Positions 1 to 11,168 of a stretch of DNA of 64,000 bases are shown here, in pieces. Position 1 is the first letter of the stretch. The number at the start of each line of letters is the position of its first letter. This DNA comes from Serilophus lunatus (taxonomy: Eukaryota; Chordata; Aves; Passeriformes; Eurylaimidae): the NCBI GenBank assembly GCA_013399895.1, contig VXBA01002157.1, positions 62,001 through 126,000 of the forward strand, read 5' to 3'. The notes under the pieces are model-generated. The model searched no databases, was not told where the DNA came from, and saw only the letters and a program-made list of their open reading frames with translations. The position numbers and the translations under genes are program-made.

Positions 1-3000
1 CTTTTACAAAGTATATTCCCATCCTCCCAAATCAAATCTCTACTTCTAGCTGAGATAATATCATTCAGCTTTTACTGTAGTGTAACACTTCTGAACAAAT
101 GAACTTAAAAATTCAGTTAAATGGCAATGTACAGCTGAAAGGCTCTAGAGGTTTATCTATCACTTGGCAAAAATCACTCTTTGTACAGCATCTGTATAAA
201 TAACCATAGGATTCTCTGGTTGTTTTTGAGCAACTTCAGCCAGAAAGGTAACTAGGAAATGAAGATAATCATGTCAAGTTTTATGAGATCTTTAGCAAAA
301 ATGTTTTAAATTGAGCCATGTGCATTAGTACATTCTGAAATCCTCCTATTTCCTCCATGTAGCATTTTCCTGAGTGTGCAATCTAGTTATAAGCAAGGAA
401 AAAGAGAATGTTGGAAACCTTGCTTGACCTTTTGATCCACAGTGATTCCCACAGGACAAGTCACTGCAGGAAAGGCACCAGTCAAAGCAGTTAACTAGCA
501 GCATATAATCCATCTTTAATATCTGCTGATATTGACAATTCAGTGAAAAGATGAACGTATCACCATGCCCTCTGAGCCAATTACTCTTTATGGGATGTTC
601 AAGAAGCCACCACCCTGTTTACATACACTTTGGTACTTCCCCCTGAATTTTAAAAGCCTCCCAGTTTCAGGAGTTGCTGGACCGCAGTGAGGGTGTGTTC
701 AAAGTACTTTCTGTTCAGCAATATGGACACAAACACCGGCAACATAAACGCTGAAGAGGCATGTGGGTATGTGGAAAAATTTCAGTCAGAACAAAGAAAA
801 GCAAGATTAGGACACAAGGATCCTAAATTAATCCAATTCCTGTCTTCCTACTGACTTCCCTCACCATTGGAACGACTTTGGTTTGGATTTTAGTCAAGTC
901 TGGTTTACAGTGCCCAACGTTGTCTGTCTTTTAAAAATACTCTGACCCTGCTGGAATGTTACTCATTACACAGCCCTGCAAAAATTATTAGCTACATTAC
1001 AAGGCATTTCCCTTTGGGGACCAGAAAGGGTGAAGAAAGGGGATAAAGAGTGACAGCTTGTGGTTTCTAATGCAGCAGTACAAAAATAAATAAGCAAGAA
1101 GAATACAGGATATAATGTGTTTACATTTGTCAAAACAAGTTTCCTGGAGACATAGAGGGTTCATGCTGCTGAGCTGTCACTTCTGCTTGAAACTGCTGCC
1201 TCATGCTATCAGGAGGTCAGTCACTGACCTACTTTCTGATAGGACTGAATTAATTTGCTACTTCTGTACACAAACCTTTTTAATTTTTTTCAAGGAATAC
1301 TGAAAAAAAAAACCAAACCCAGAAAAAGCTGCCTTTTATCCAACTGGTGCTGCACAAGGCTATTACATACCCTGGCAAAGGGCCCAGTGTGCTTGGGCTG
1401 CTTATTCTTTTGGAAAAATCTGTACAGAATATTTTTAATGAGTTGACACTGCAAATAACATCTTTCCTTTTTGAACTCCTACACTACACTAATACCAGCA
1501 ATTTAACCCACTACACACAATAACAGAGGCTAGCACTCAAACAGACTGTGCTTTGTCTAGGCTGCTCCTGAAATAGGTGCCTACCACCGCAGGATTACAT
1601 CCCCAAACAGACAGATGCATAGCACAATGTACTTACGGACTTAAAACATAAAGTTATTGATAGAAAACAAGATGAGTAGGTGAAACTTATGAACTAAACA
1701 CCTACCGATCCAATCATTCCCTGCACAGAGCCAGCTAGTAGTCCTCATCAGGTGATGTTGGTACAGTAGGAGCCCTTAAAAGCATTCTCCTCAGAAAGTA
1801 AAGTGGCAGAAGTAGATGCAAAAGTGGTACCACCTGCTTTCTCTCTTTGCTTAAAGGCTACCTCCATGCACACAGCTCTAATGTCACTACAAAAATCCTT
1901 TCATTACAATAAAACCATGGTTGAGAGGTTCACAGATCTTTCAAACACTTGGACCACCAAAATATCAGGTATCAGCTCTTGAAAGCTTCATTGCATGGGT
2001 GGACTTCTCTTTCCAGGTCTCTCATGGGTAGCAGCACTGCTGTTTAGAAACAGAAAAGCAGTGTACCTGTGAAAGCAGGGCCATTCTGCATTTAGGCTCT
2101 GAACTAGCATTTGGGAGATGAGACCTCTTCAGCACCTTGGTCTCATACATTCACTTCACTTCACTCTCCATCTGCTAAGCAAAGATAAGGATCTTCTCCA
2201 AGTGCTTGGCTTGCTTAGTACCAAAACATTGTGGGTGAGACTCACACTTTCCTTTGCATTTCCCCAGGGTCCAATCTAATAATAGTGGAGGTAGTACCAA
2301 CTACTGTAATACAAGACGTCTATTGGTATCACAACAGATCCATGATCGCTTTAGTTCCCGGACTTGATTAGGCTTCTGTTGCCAAAGATAACTATTCCAA
2401 ACCTAACATTTCCAACTGCAAGTGCATTTTTGTCAACCTTTTCAGCTTTAATCGGTGCATATTTACAAGCCCTGAATCTGAAGTTCAAATACATCCAGTA
2501 ATTCACTCAAACCAACTAGGATTTGAAAACATTAGGGAAGTGTCAAGATGTCATCAAGCTTGTTCTGCAGAAAAGAGTGCTTTACAGTTTCAGAAAGGAA
2601 TAGACAAGGGAGCTATTTAACGAGATGGTAGCATACTGAAACATGCATAGATAAGTAATTAATAGCTACCTTCTTTAAGTGAAAACTTTTCTGAGTGAAA
2701 GATCAGTTTATATGAAAAACTACAAGTCAATTGTTGCCATTTTTGGATGGATAAGAACTGTCACACATGTTAGCATCTCCATTACCAATGAAGGATTTTA
2801 CTCCTTTAAGCAACTCACAAAGACTTTCACATAAAGCAGCATGTGGGAAGCAAGGAACTAACAGAAGGAGACACCAAAGAAATGTTGACATTCGTAACTA
2901 GAATTTTAATGAAAAATGTTACCAAGTGTACATGAAAACAGGAGAGAACTTCTGCCATGAGAAGCTAAAACTTTAGTCCCTTAGGATCAGGACTAACAAG

Positions 3001-3640
3001 ACAGTTGCACAGGTGCTATCATTAGTATATAAAATACTGGTGAAATAACCTCTTTATGTCGGTAGCCCAAAACATTTTCCTGTTTAGAAGATCCAATATT
3101 CAACTAGTAGGTCACTTAATTCAGAGCCCTCTTAACCCTGACATGCAGGTTTCTTTACAAAAATTTCTATACAGCTTCAAGTGGAACATATAGCACTCTA
3201 AAGTAAATAAAACGAGAGAGAGGAAAAAGAGTAATGCTTCAAGAAATAGGAAGTATAAACCCATTAATTAAGCACTTAATTCTTTTTATCCCTCATGTCT
3301 GTCTTCACAGTCTCCCTCAGCAATCAACCAATTTTGGGATTCACTGCTGTCATGCCAATTGTGGCAGTATTTCAGCTAAAAAGGCACTGTCAAACATAAT
3401 GAAGTTCCCCTTCAGCTTGTACCCACACTGGTGCTGTGTACAGCACACACGCTGCCTGGCGAGGGAAGCTGGGGGGTGATGAGGCTTTATTTGCCCTAGT
3501 TCCCAAGACCTGCAGACCTGTCCTAGGTGGCAATGGCACAGCTGAATTATACTGATGGCTGAGACTACATGCCATAGAAACCACTTCACATCCTCCCAAA
3601 CAACACACAAACAGCACAAAATGGTGCATTTTCTCTCCAA
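1..3640. other. Unique non-coding DNA
   Basis: No reading frame here exceeds about 100 codons and none resembles a known protein. I see no repeat family, tRNA or long hairpin. The + strand is A-rich. A sequence fitting the SRF CArG consensus (CC, six A/T, GG) lies at 2737-2746, but several such matches are expected by chance in 64 kb of AT-rich DNA. The likely context is intron or intergenic. Confidence 0.7.
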
Positions 3641-3733
3641 CTTAGTGGTGGACTTGGCAGTGCTGAGTTAACAGTTGGACTCAATGATCTTAAAAGGGCT
3701 CTTCCAACCTAAACAAATCTATGATCCTATGAC
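3641..3733 (+). mobile_element. CR1 LINE, 3'-end fragment
   Basis: This short piece matches the extreme 3' end of avian CR1 elements in forward orientation. The conserved run includes GTTGGACTCAATGATCTTAA, then CTCTTCCAACCTAAACAAAT and the terminal 8-bp-type tail TCTATGATCCTATGAC. Only about 90 bp remain, so the copy is strongly 5'-truncated, as is usual when target-primed reverse transcription stops early. It contains no coding sequence. Divergence from the usual CR1 end suggests a moderately old insertion. Confidence 0.85.
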
Positions 3734-5699
3734 TCTTTACCAACCTGCCTCAGACTAAGGCATACTAAAGACACACAAAAAATTTCTCACTATTTCACTA
3801 TTACAGCTCAGCTTCTGTTGAATCTGTGGACATAATTCCCTGTCCTTCACCCAGGGATGCTGCACACAGAGCAGAAACACATGGCAGAGGAATTTCCCAT
3901 TGGGAAGGAGCGAATACATCTCTCTAATTGGCATCTCTTTCTAACATTTTGCTACATACTGGTTCTATTGGAACCGGTGTTGGCAGAGATCAAACAGTAG
4001 GTCAGGGCTTATAAGGCTTTGAAATATATAAGGAAAGTCACTGACAATGAACTGTATGTTTGTATGTGCTGACTCAGGTGAAGAAGACACTACCGGTGTC
4101 CTGCCTGTAAACTGCATTTAAAATGCACATTTGGCTGCCCCACCTGAATTATCTTTGCTTTCCGTCCCGAGTAAGTCCCGGTCCAGCAGTTGATGCTGCC
4201 AAGCAGCTTGTGGCACTGGCCATCTGAAGCCAGTGAACCAGGCTACCAGGTCCTGGGGCAGGGGCTGTCACTGTGCTGTCACCCAGCACACAGCACAGCA
4301 GGGCCCTGACTCGCTCGGCCTCTGGGCATTGCTGCAGCATAAATGAGAATAACCCAAATGTCAAAGAAGAGCAGATATTCAGTCCTGCAACAACAGCACG
4401 CTTTACAATGTGGCTCAGAGCCTGAAATAGAAATTTATGTGACAAAACTTCACAACATGAAAGTCAGTATTAAAAAAATGGCAAACTGCACTGTTTGGCC
4501 TCTGGGTTTCCAACCCTCATGAAAAATCCAAGCACCTCAAACACAAATCTGTAATATGGCTTTCTCAGTAATAGCTATTTTAAACTAATTTTGGGAGCCA
4601 CTAGAAGTCGTAACTAGGATGTCAGCTGTATGACTTCTTGCCTCCTCCGAGATCCAGCGGGCCAGCAGCGAGGGGACACCTGACTGCTTTGCTAGGGAAG
4701 CTCTGACATCACCTTCCTTCAGCCCAAGGGTACTGCATTTCTGAAGCAAAGAGAGCCTGCCTTTGCCACTCTAAGGACAGATGAACAGCGCAAACAAAAA
4801 ACAGAATCTTCAAAGTTTCAAAAGTTCCCTTTCCATAAAACCAGCCTTAAGAAGAGAATAACTGATAAGGAGCTGCAAACCCTTTTTTACAGGCACTCAC
4901 TTGAGATGACCCATATAATTCATCTGCCTTGCCACTTCACATTTCCTAAGGTGCAGCAGTATAAAAGCTTTTACAACCATGCACAATCATCTAACTTTTC
5001 TTTGCTTTATGTATAATATAAAAGCACTTGTGTATTTTTTCATTTATCAGCAAAAATCAACATCTCCACACAAAATACATGAACTGTGACATCCATTAAA
5101 AATACCTGAACATCTAACATTTGCTGATCCTGGTCACTTCTCTGCTCCTCTCCACCTTTTCCACCAGCCTCCTCTGAAACATGTGAGTGTGTTTCAGCTT
5201 TACAAACACCAGCTGAACCAGAACTGTGGCTGGTGCACAACTTGCCCTTTAGCAGAGTCTCCTTTCCCTGGATCCTCACGATGCACAAAGTTCCCATCTC
5301 AGTTTCCTACATGGGAATGCACAACAGGAGGGTAAAATCAAGCCCCGTGACCACACAGCACAGGTTACAAAGCATTAAACTAAATATAACTAAAAAAAAA
5401 AAGAAACAAAAGGTCCACAATAGGTAAATCCCACTTTTTCAATGCACATCGCAGGGACATATGAATAAACAAATAAGACTAGTGTACTGTGTCTGTGTTG
5501 GATGAAGGGAGAGATCCAGCCAGGAAATTTGGGATGCAAAAGCAGGAATATCTGTCAAGGAGATGGCACTAAAGAAAGAGGGAATTTTTTGCACAATTGC
5601 AGCAAGGCCTGCAGGGTCAGGGGAAGTGGTGGGGGTGGGAAGGGATGCTGTTCAAACAGCATTGCTGGCAGTGTGAGGTCAGTCAAAAGAGGTCATGTC

Positions 5700-5725
5700 A
5701 TTCCAGCAGAAAATCCTGCTGGAAT
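5700..5725. repeat. Perfect 10-bp hairpin, 6-nt loop
   Basis: Arms ATTCCAGCAG (5700-5709) and CTGCTGGAAT (5716-5725) are perfect reverse complements separated by AAAATC. The stem is too short for a microRNA precursor and no T-run follows it. It is recorded as a local inverted repeat of unknown meaning and may be chance. Confidence 0.6.
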
Positions 5726-6530
5726 TATCCTACTGGGCAAGAATGATTACTCTCACAGAAGGAGTGCAACACACAGGCTTGGTCAAACAAGCAGCTATGG
5801 AAAAACAAATCCCAGGAAGCAAGACTGTTCATGACAAACTGGACACAGATGGACTGCAGCTGCTGAAACACATAACTGGAGTGACATAATATTAGAACAT
5901 ATTTTTATGCTTACTAACACAACAACAAACCAAAGCCTGAAGTTGTATTTTAGGCACACTAGATCAAACTGTCTTTAGACAAGGAAAAGTGTGTGCATAC
6001 AGATGTTCCAGTAGGCATGGAGAGCAGAGAGCTGGTAAAAGCACTCACTCACTTCTGAACCTAATAAAAATCATCTGTTGTAAATAAGGGAGGGAATAAA
6101 TGCACCAAGAGATGTCGAAACAAAGTAAAAACACAAAAGCAGGCAAGAAGCCAGTAGTTGGTCAGGGTTGGTGAGGTATAATGGCTCCATACCAGCTTTG
6201 CTTCTCCGGATAGATGTTTCCAGGTGTTATCCCCTCATGCAGTCCCTCCCTATGTTTTACTCCTCCTGCCAGCTCTTGCATCCAGCTTTCTAACCATCTT
6301 GCTTTCACAGATGCTCTCTTGGAATCATGATTGAAGCTATAAATTCATGTCTACACATCTGTAATAAAAATAGTTTTTCTAAAAGCTGTTCCTCTTTCCT
6401 GTCGATGGTGATAGAAATGATACAGAGTAGCTGGCAGTTCAGGGGTCTCACTGCAGCTTTAATCACTTATGATAGAGAGCAATGCTCTGTCTCACAAGGA
6501 AAACAGCAATAATGGTACTTCTTTATATTT

Positions 6531-6545
6531 TATATATATATATAT
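6531..6545. repeat. (TA)n microsatellite
   Basis: A pure run of about seven and a half TA dinucleotides inside an AT-rich patch. It is a simple repeat and could vary in length between individuals. Confidence 0.85.
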
Positions 6546-7942
6546 TCTTTGAATTATTTCGGTTTGTAAAGAACTAAAAAATACAAGAACTGGTCTCAAA
6601 GCTCTTGTTCCATGGAAAAACTACTATTTTTTAAAGTAAAACATAATTACGACCTCACTCCAAGAAAAAACCTCACGGGGCCATCGGTGCACTAACAGAC
6701 CTAATCTACCATGATCACTGCTCAGCTTGCAATAGTAGAAAGATGAGGGTGGTAACCACGTGAAGGACAGTTTAGCTCTCCCTTGACAAAACCCCTATAA
6801 AAACAGGACATAGAAGATTGGGATGTTTCCACATTAAGTTATGACCGAACCCTGTTTTTAGCCAAGAAGACCCTAATGTGCTGTGGCAAACGCTGAGTTA
6901 AACCTCAGGCACAGAAAGCCCTGCACCTGGGGGGGCTTTCTGTCACAGGAGAGACATTTCTGCTGCAGTCCACAGACCTGAGACCCAGACACAGCAAGGA
7001 CAGAGTCGCCGTGGTAAGTCGTGTACACATCTGGATATGTTCTTCTTTACCCTCTGGGATGTAAGGAAATCCTTCAGGCCACACTGAAAGCAAGCAATGC
7101 TTTCAAGGTCTCTAAAGTGACCCAAGTGAACTAACAGTACAAAAGACTCTGCTCATCTCATCTCACAACTTCCAAATCTTTCTTAGTCCTCTGCCAGTGC
7201 CAAAGCAGAAACTCCAAAGCTTGTGCTTTGGGCATGATGCAAAAGTGACAGTTCTGGCAAGCAGGAACAAGAAAGCTCGTACAAGAAAAATGTGATTTGC
7301 TTGTAGGCACATCTTCTTTGGGCTCAACTTGACTTATGGCAAATAAATTAGCCATGGGCAAGCACTGGGTTAATATTGTTAGGGCAAATTCCAGGCATAA
7401 AGCCCTGGGAGAAAAAGCATAGCTTCAGGTTATGGAGACAGACCACCAGCCTCCTGGTGGCAGGGTAACTGTGGAACCAGATAAAGAAATACAAAAATGT
7501 ACGAACCAGCACAAAAAGAGATAGCAAAGAAGATGATTAAAAAAAGCCAAGAAAGCGCCAAAGGGGGGAAGCTTGGCAAATGGGGTCAGTGTTTGAGGAA
7601 GAAGTTCTGCACTGCATTTTTAAAACAAGGGCAGGGAGGCTGGAACAGAGTTCAGCACTGGACCAGGAAGGGACTGATCCATTGTAGTGAGTGCCTCTGT
7701 CTCCAGGAGAGCCTGGGAACTTTCCTAAACTCCTTGTCTCTCCGTGTGACCAGCACAAGGCTCTGCTTGCAATAGGCATGCTGTGACACCACTACTACAG
7801 CACAACAGCAGCTTCCCAACATGTAAGGGAACACCCGTAATTCTAGTGCTGCAGTGGTATGTGCCATAATGTTTGTTAAGGTTTTCATATTTAGCAAAGC
7901 CACTATTGTTTTTATGTTAATTCACACATGCACACAGTGCTT

Positions 7943-7980
7943 AGAGAGAGAGTGGGGGGGAGGGGAGAGGGAATAGAAAC
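7943..7980 (+). repeat. Purine tract with G-quadruplex motif
   Basis: A GA-rich tract broken by a single T at 7953. Positions 7954-7971 hold seven G, A, four G, AGA, three G, which satisfies the pattern of four G-runs of three or more with loops of one to seven bases. No gene or CpG enrichment lies next to it. It is low-complexity sequence with quadruplex potential. Confidence 0.6.
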
Positions 7981-10654
7981 TAAATTGAAAGTTCAGCTTC
8001 TTTCAGCTTAATTTGTTAGTAGGTTCATCATCATTTGACAAAATAATCTCTCCATGGTGAATTATTTTCACAGAGAAAAAAGAGGAAATCAACAAATTGC
8101 TGGATATAATTCGTGCCTTAAATAATAAAGCAACTAATGCCATTTTAGCAAGAACACATTCTCCTCTCCAGAAATAAAATCCCTATTTCATCTCATCTAA
8201 ATTGCTTGGTCAGCTTCAAATAAGCACAATATAAATCTCCTTCCCATACTGCTGCTGTTATCTATGATAAAGGGAAGAGACAGAAGGTAATCCTGTGTTC
8301 TGTATTCACTGACACATCATTTTCATGCTACACTACACTGTAATTTATTTCTAATGGGATAAACCTCTTGTAGCCTTCCTGCATTGTTCAGCCACACACG
8401 CATCCCCAAATGGTACCAAGATTGCGGGACTGGCAGGTGCAACACCCAGGGACCCCGCTTGGTGGAATTAGAATGTCTGCTGCACATTTCAGCAAAGCTA
8501 CAGCTGTGAAAATAAACAGAGAGACTGTATAATTAAGGTATGCTTTTATTCCTTCCCACCCACTGCCTCCTGCAAGCAAGACCGCCAAAGAGTATGACAC
8601 TTTCTATACTTGTAATTTCCAACTAAACTTTTTATCTAATCTGTTTGAGACAATGCAAAAAGACATGTGGAGCCATGAGAAATTAAAAGACATGGAAGCC
8701 AGCTGAAACAAGAAGTCCTTGTGGTCTTAGCCAGAGCAGAGATATCCCTTCATACAAATGAAAATATCTTTAAAGCTCTTTTTGCTGTCCTCATCAAGAG
8801 AAATACAAGAAATAAGTAAACCAATGTATGAAAATCAAGCTGGGGCTCTGAAAAGCTATATGCATTATTTTTGTTTATAACATTTTCATGGGATTTTGCA
8901 GAAGAAGATAAAACATATGCCTTGAGGCTTATAAGAACTTTCTTCAAATTAGAAGTCTGAATTGAGGATCCAGTTACTCCTGATGCAGTCCTGAAATGGA
9001 CAGGTGCAAACGGAAGGCTACCTATAATGTTCTTCCAGACAATAATGTATTTTGTTTGTAAAACACTGTTCTCTGTTAAAATGTGCAAGACCATCGCAGA
9101 TAGTTAAGCTGCTGCCAGCTAATAGATGACATTATCAAGCACCACAACTTAAGAATACAAGAATCTCTGTATTGCCTCTCACACTCAGCTCTCTACTTCT
9201 TCTGATTGTTACACTCACATACATAAAGCGCCTTACAAAGTAAAATATTGTCTAATTAGCTGTCTAATACTTACCTAGCTATTTCTATGGCCCCATCACG
9301 CCAGCAGTTTACAAGAGGATTAATCTCTTCTGAATCAGATGGAAGGTAAAAATTTGCAGCTATAACAGTCATCTCTCCAGATTTCCTTTCCTGTCAATGC
9401 AAAGTGACAGTACTTTCCAGGGCACATGTCACACCATCGCAGGTACCCATCTTCGAGGCAGCGAACAAACCCCTTTGCTGCCTAAGAGAAGGGACTATGA
9501 GCTCCACTGCACGCAGACAAACTCCTGCTCTTAGAGGCCTGGCAGCAGGAGAGCTGGGTTTGGTCTCCTGGGCCAAGGTCACTCACAGCAGCGTTTCAGC
9601 AGCTTTGCCACCTCCAGCTGGACTTGGGTCGTCAGTGTGCCCCATGCCTCTGGGAAGGATGGCATCAGAAACAGACAGACTGCAGAAGAGAAATGGCAGG
9701 AAAAAATACAATGCCAGGCATCAGCAGCCGGGCTGCAGCTGCTGTATCGCTTCTTGCTACAGATTATGAATGTTAGCTCTGGTTTACCAACAATTCATGC
9801 TTCAAAAATTTAATAAAATACCCCAAAGGCCAATTCCTGATGAACTTCATCTCTGCTGCCATGATCAATTTGCATTACAACTGTTTTCTGAGGGATGTAT
9901 CTGTGAGGGGCCCAAATGACTTGATCCAGCCCAGGCTGCACTGCACACATCCACACTGGGTCATGGGCAAAGGGAAGGGGCCTCAAGGAGGCTGGATACC
10001 AGTTTAATGGGGCTTCCAGCTGAGATCCTGCAAGCAAAGCTCCCTGCAGAAACCACTGAGCAGCCCTGCCAGATGCTCCTGGGGCTCCATGGAACACTGG
10101 CCAGAGAAGCCCTTGAGCAATCGGATCTGCCTCCTGCCATGCCCCAGGCTCTCACAACTGGCCTCTGCTGCATCCCAACCTACCTAAGAGTTTGCTGCCA
10201 GTCTGTATTCTGATGTCTGCTGACGTCAAAATTCCAAATACAGCAGGGTCCTGTGTTCAGTCAGGTTCTTCTCATCTGATAGCTCCCTCTTAAACACAAT
10301 CCAGATGAGCTCCTTGGCATGGATAGCACATGCCATGGCTGCCCTTCCAGTCTGCAGCCCCACTTAGCAGACATTTTTTAAAAGGGAGCAGAATAATTTT
10401 AGATAGACTGCTTTTCACTGTGGTTGGAAAGGGGATCCTTGATTATACTCCCAAGCTCACACCCTGCTTTCTGAGCATCTCTGGAGAGTGAAGGCATTAT
10501 AACTCACATCACCAACTCAGGAAAGCACTGCATCTTTACTGAGCTGCTTGTGATGCCTACTGGTTCTCAAGGGGAAAATGCATTGCTTAGCTCTTGCCTG
10601 GCAGAGGTGATTGCATTTGTCCCCTGGCTATAGACACAAAAGGATGGTTTCATG

Positions 10655-11168
10655 TGAAGCTGGAGCGTGTCCAGAGAAGGGCAATGAGGATGGTAAAGGG
10701 GCTGGATCACAAGCCCTATGAGGAATGGCTGAGGGAGCTGGGATTGTTCAGCCTGGAGAAGAGGAGGCTCAGGGGTGACCTTATTGCTGTCTGTAACTAC
10801 CTGAAAGGAGGGTGTAGTCAGGCGGGGGTCGGTCTCTTCTCTCAGGCTCCCAGTGACAGGACGAGAGGACACAGTCTTAGGCTGTGTCAGGGGAGGTTTA
10901 GGTTGGGTATCAGGAGGAACTTTTTCACAGGGAGAGTGATTCCCCACTGGAATGGGCTTCCCAGGGAGGTGGTGGAGTCACCGTCCCTGGATGTGTTTAA
11001 GGATAGGTTGGATGATGAACTTAGTGGTATGGTTTAGATGGTTTAAATGGTTTAGATGGTATAGATGTTAGACTGATGTTGGGTAGGTTGTTAACCTAGG
11101 TAAAGGTTGGACTTGATGATCTCCATGGTCTCTTCCAACCTTATTAATTCTGTGTGTAATTCTGTGTG
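10655..11168 (+). mobile_element. CR1 LINE, 5'-truncated, C-terminal RT frame open
   Basis: This copy carries the C-terminal end of the CR1 ORF2 protein (endonuclease/reverse transcriptase polyprotein), a stop codon, a short 3' UTR and a tail with two ATTCTGTG-like units (11147-11168). From about 10654 to the stop at 11035-11037 the frame is uninterrupted. It has the family landmarks in order: KLERVQRRAMRM, ELGLFSLEKRRLRGDL, LRLCQGRFRLGIRRNFF, HWNGLPREVVESPSLDVFK. The CR1 part is about 127 codons. Endonuclease and RT catalytic motifs are missing because the 5' end is truncated, so the copy cannot move by itself. The frame extends upstream into unrelated flank (to about 10594) without an ATG. 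Lack of frameshifts makes this the youngest-looking CR1 in the window. Confidence 0.95.
11029..11064 (+). repeat. 9-bp tandem repeat in CR1 3' UTR (4 units)
   Basis: Four consecutive 9-bp units read ATGGTTTAG, ATGGTTTAA, ATGGTTTAG and ATGGTATAG, followed by ATG. The first unit contains the ORF2 stop codon TAG (11035-11037). The array lies at the junction of coding region and 3' UTR of the CR1 copy. It is either a local slippage expansion or a feature of its subfamily. Confidence 0.85.

Larger units (their letters stand above)
3734..10654. other. Unique non-coding DNA
   Basis: This is a long stretch without a recognisable gene. The largest open frames are about 110 codons (5502-5834 +), 114 codons (8750-9094 -) and 121 codons (9404-9769 +). 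They lack recognisable domains and look like chance openings. GC-richer patches at 4150-4330, 9400-9770 and 9900-10200 show no CpG enrichment. A small hairpin, a TA run and a G-rich purine tract are listed separately. Confidence 0.7.

Noticed and set aside
2737..2746. CArG-type match CCATTTTTGG (and another at 16847-16856)
   Set aside because: Within the number expected by chance for this degenerate motif; no supporting context.
5310..5390. CTCAGTTTCCTACATGGGAATG word resembling MIR
   Set aside because: The neighbouring CACACAGC-like word has the opposite MIR orientation, so the two do not fit one element.
9404..9769. 121-codon plus-strand frame
   Set aside because: No similarity to a known family, overlapped by a minus frame (9394-9582), and no splice or promoter context.
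10567..10947. 126-codon minus-strand frame
   Set aside because: It is antisense to the RT-coding end of the CR1 copy at 10655-11168; the plus strand explains the opening.
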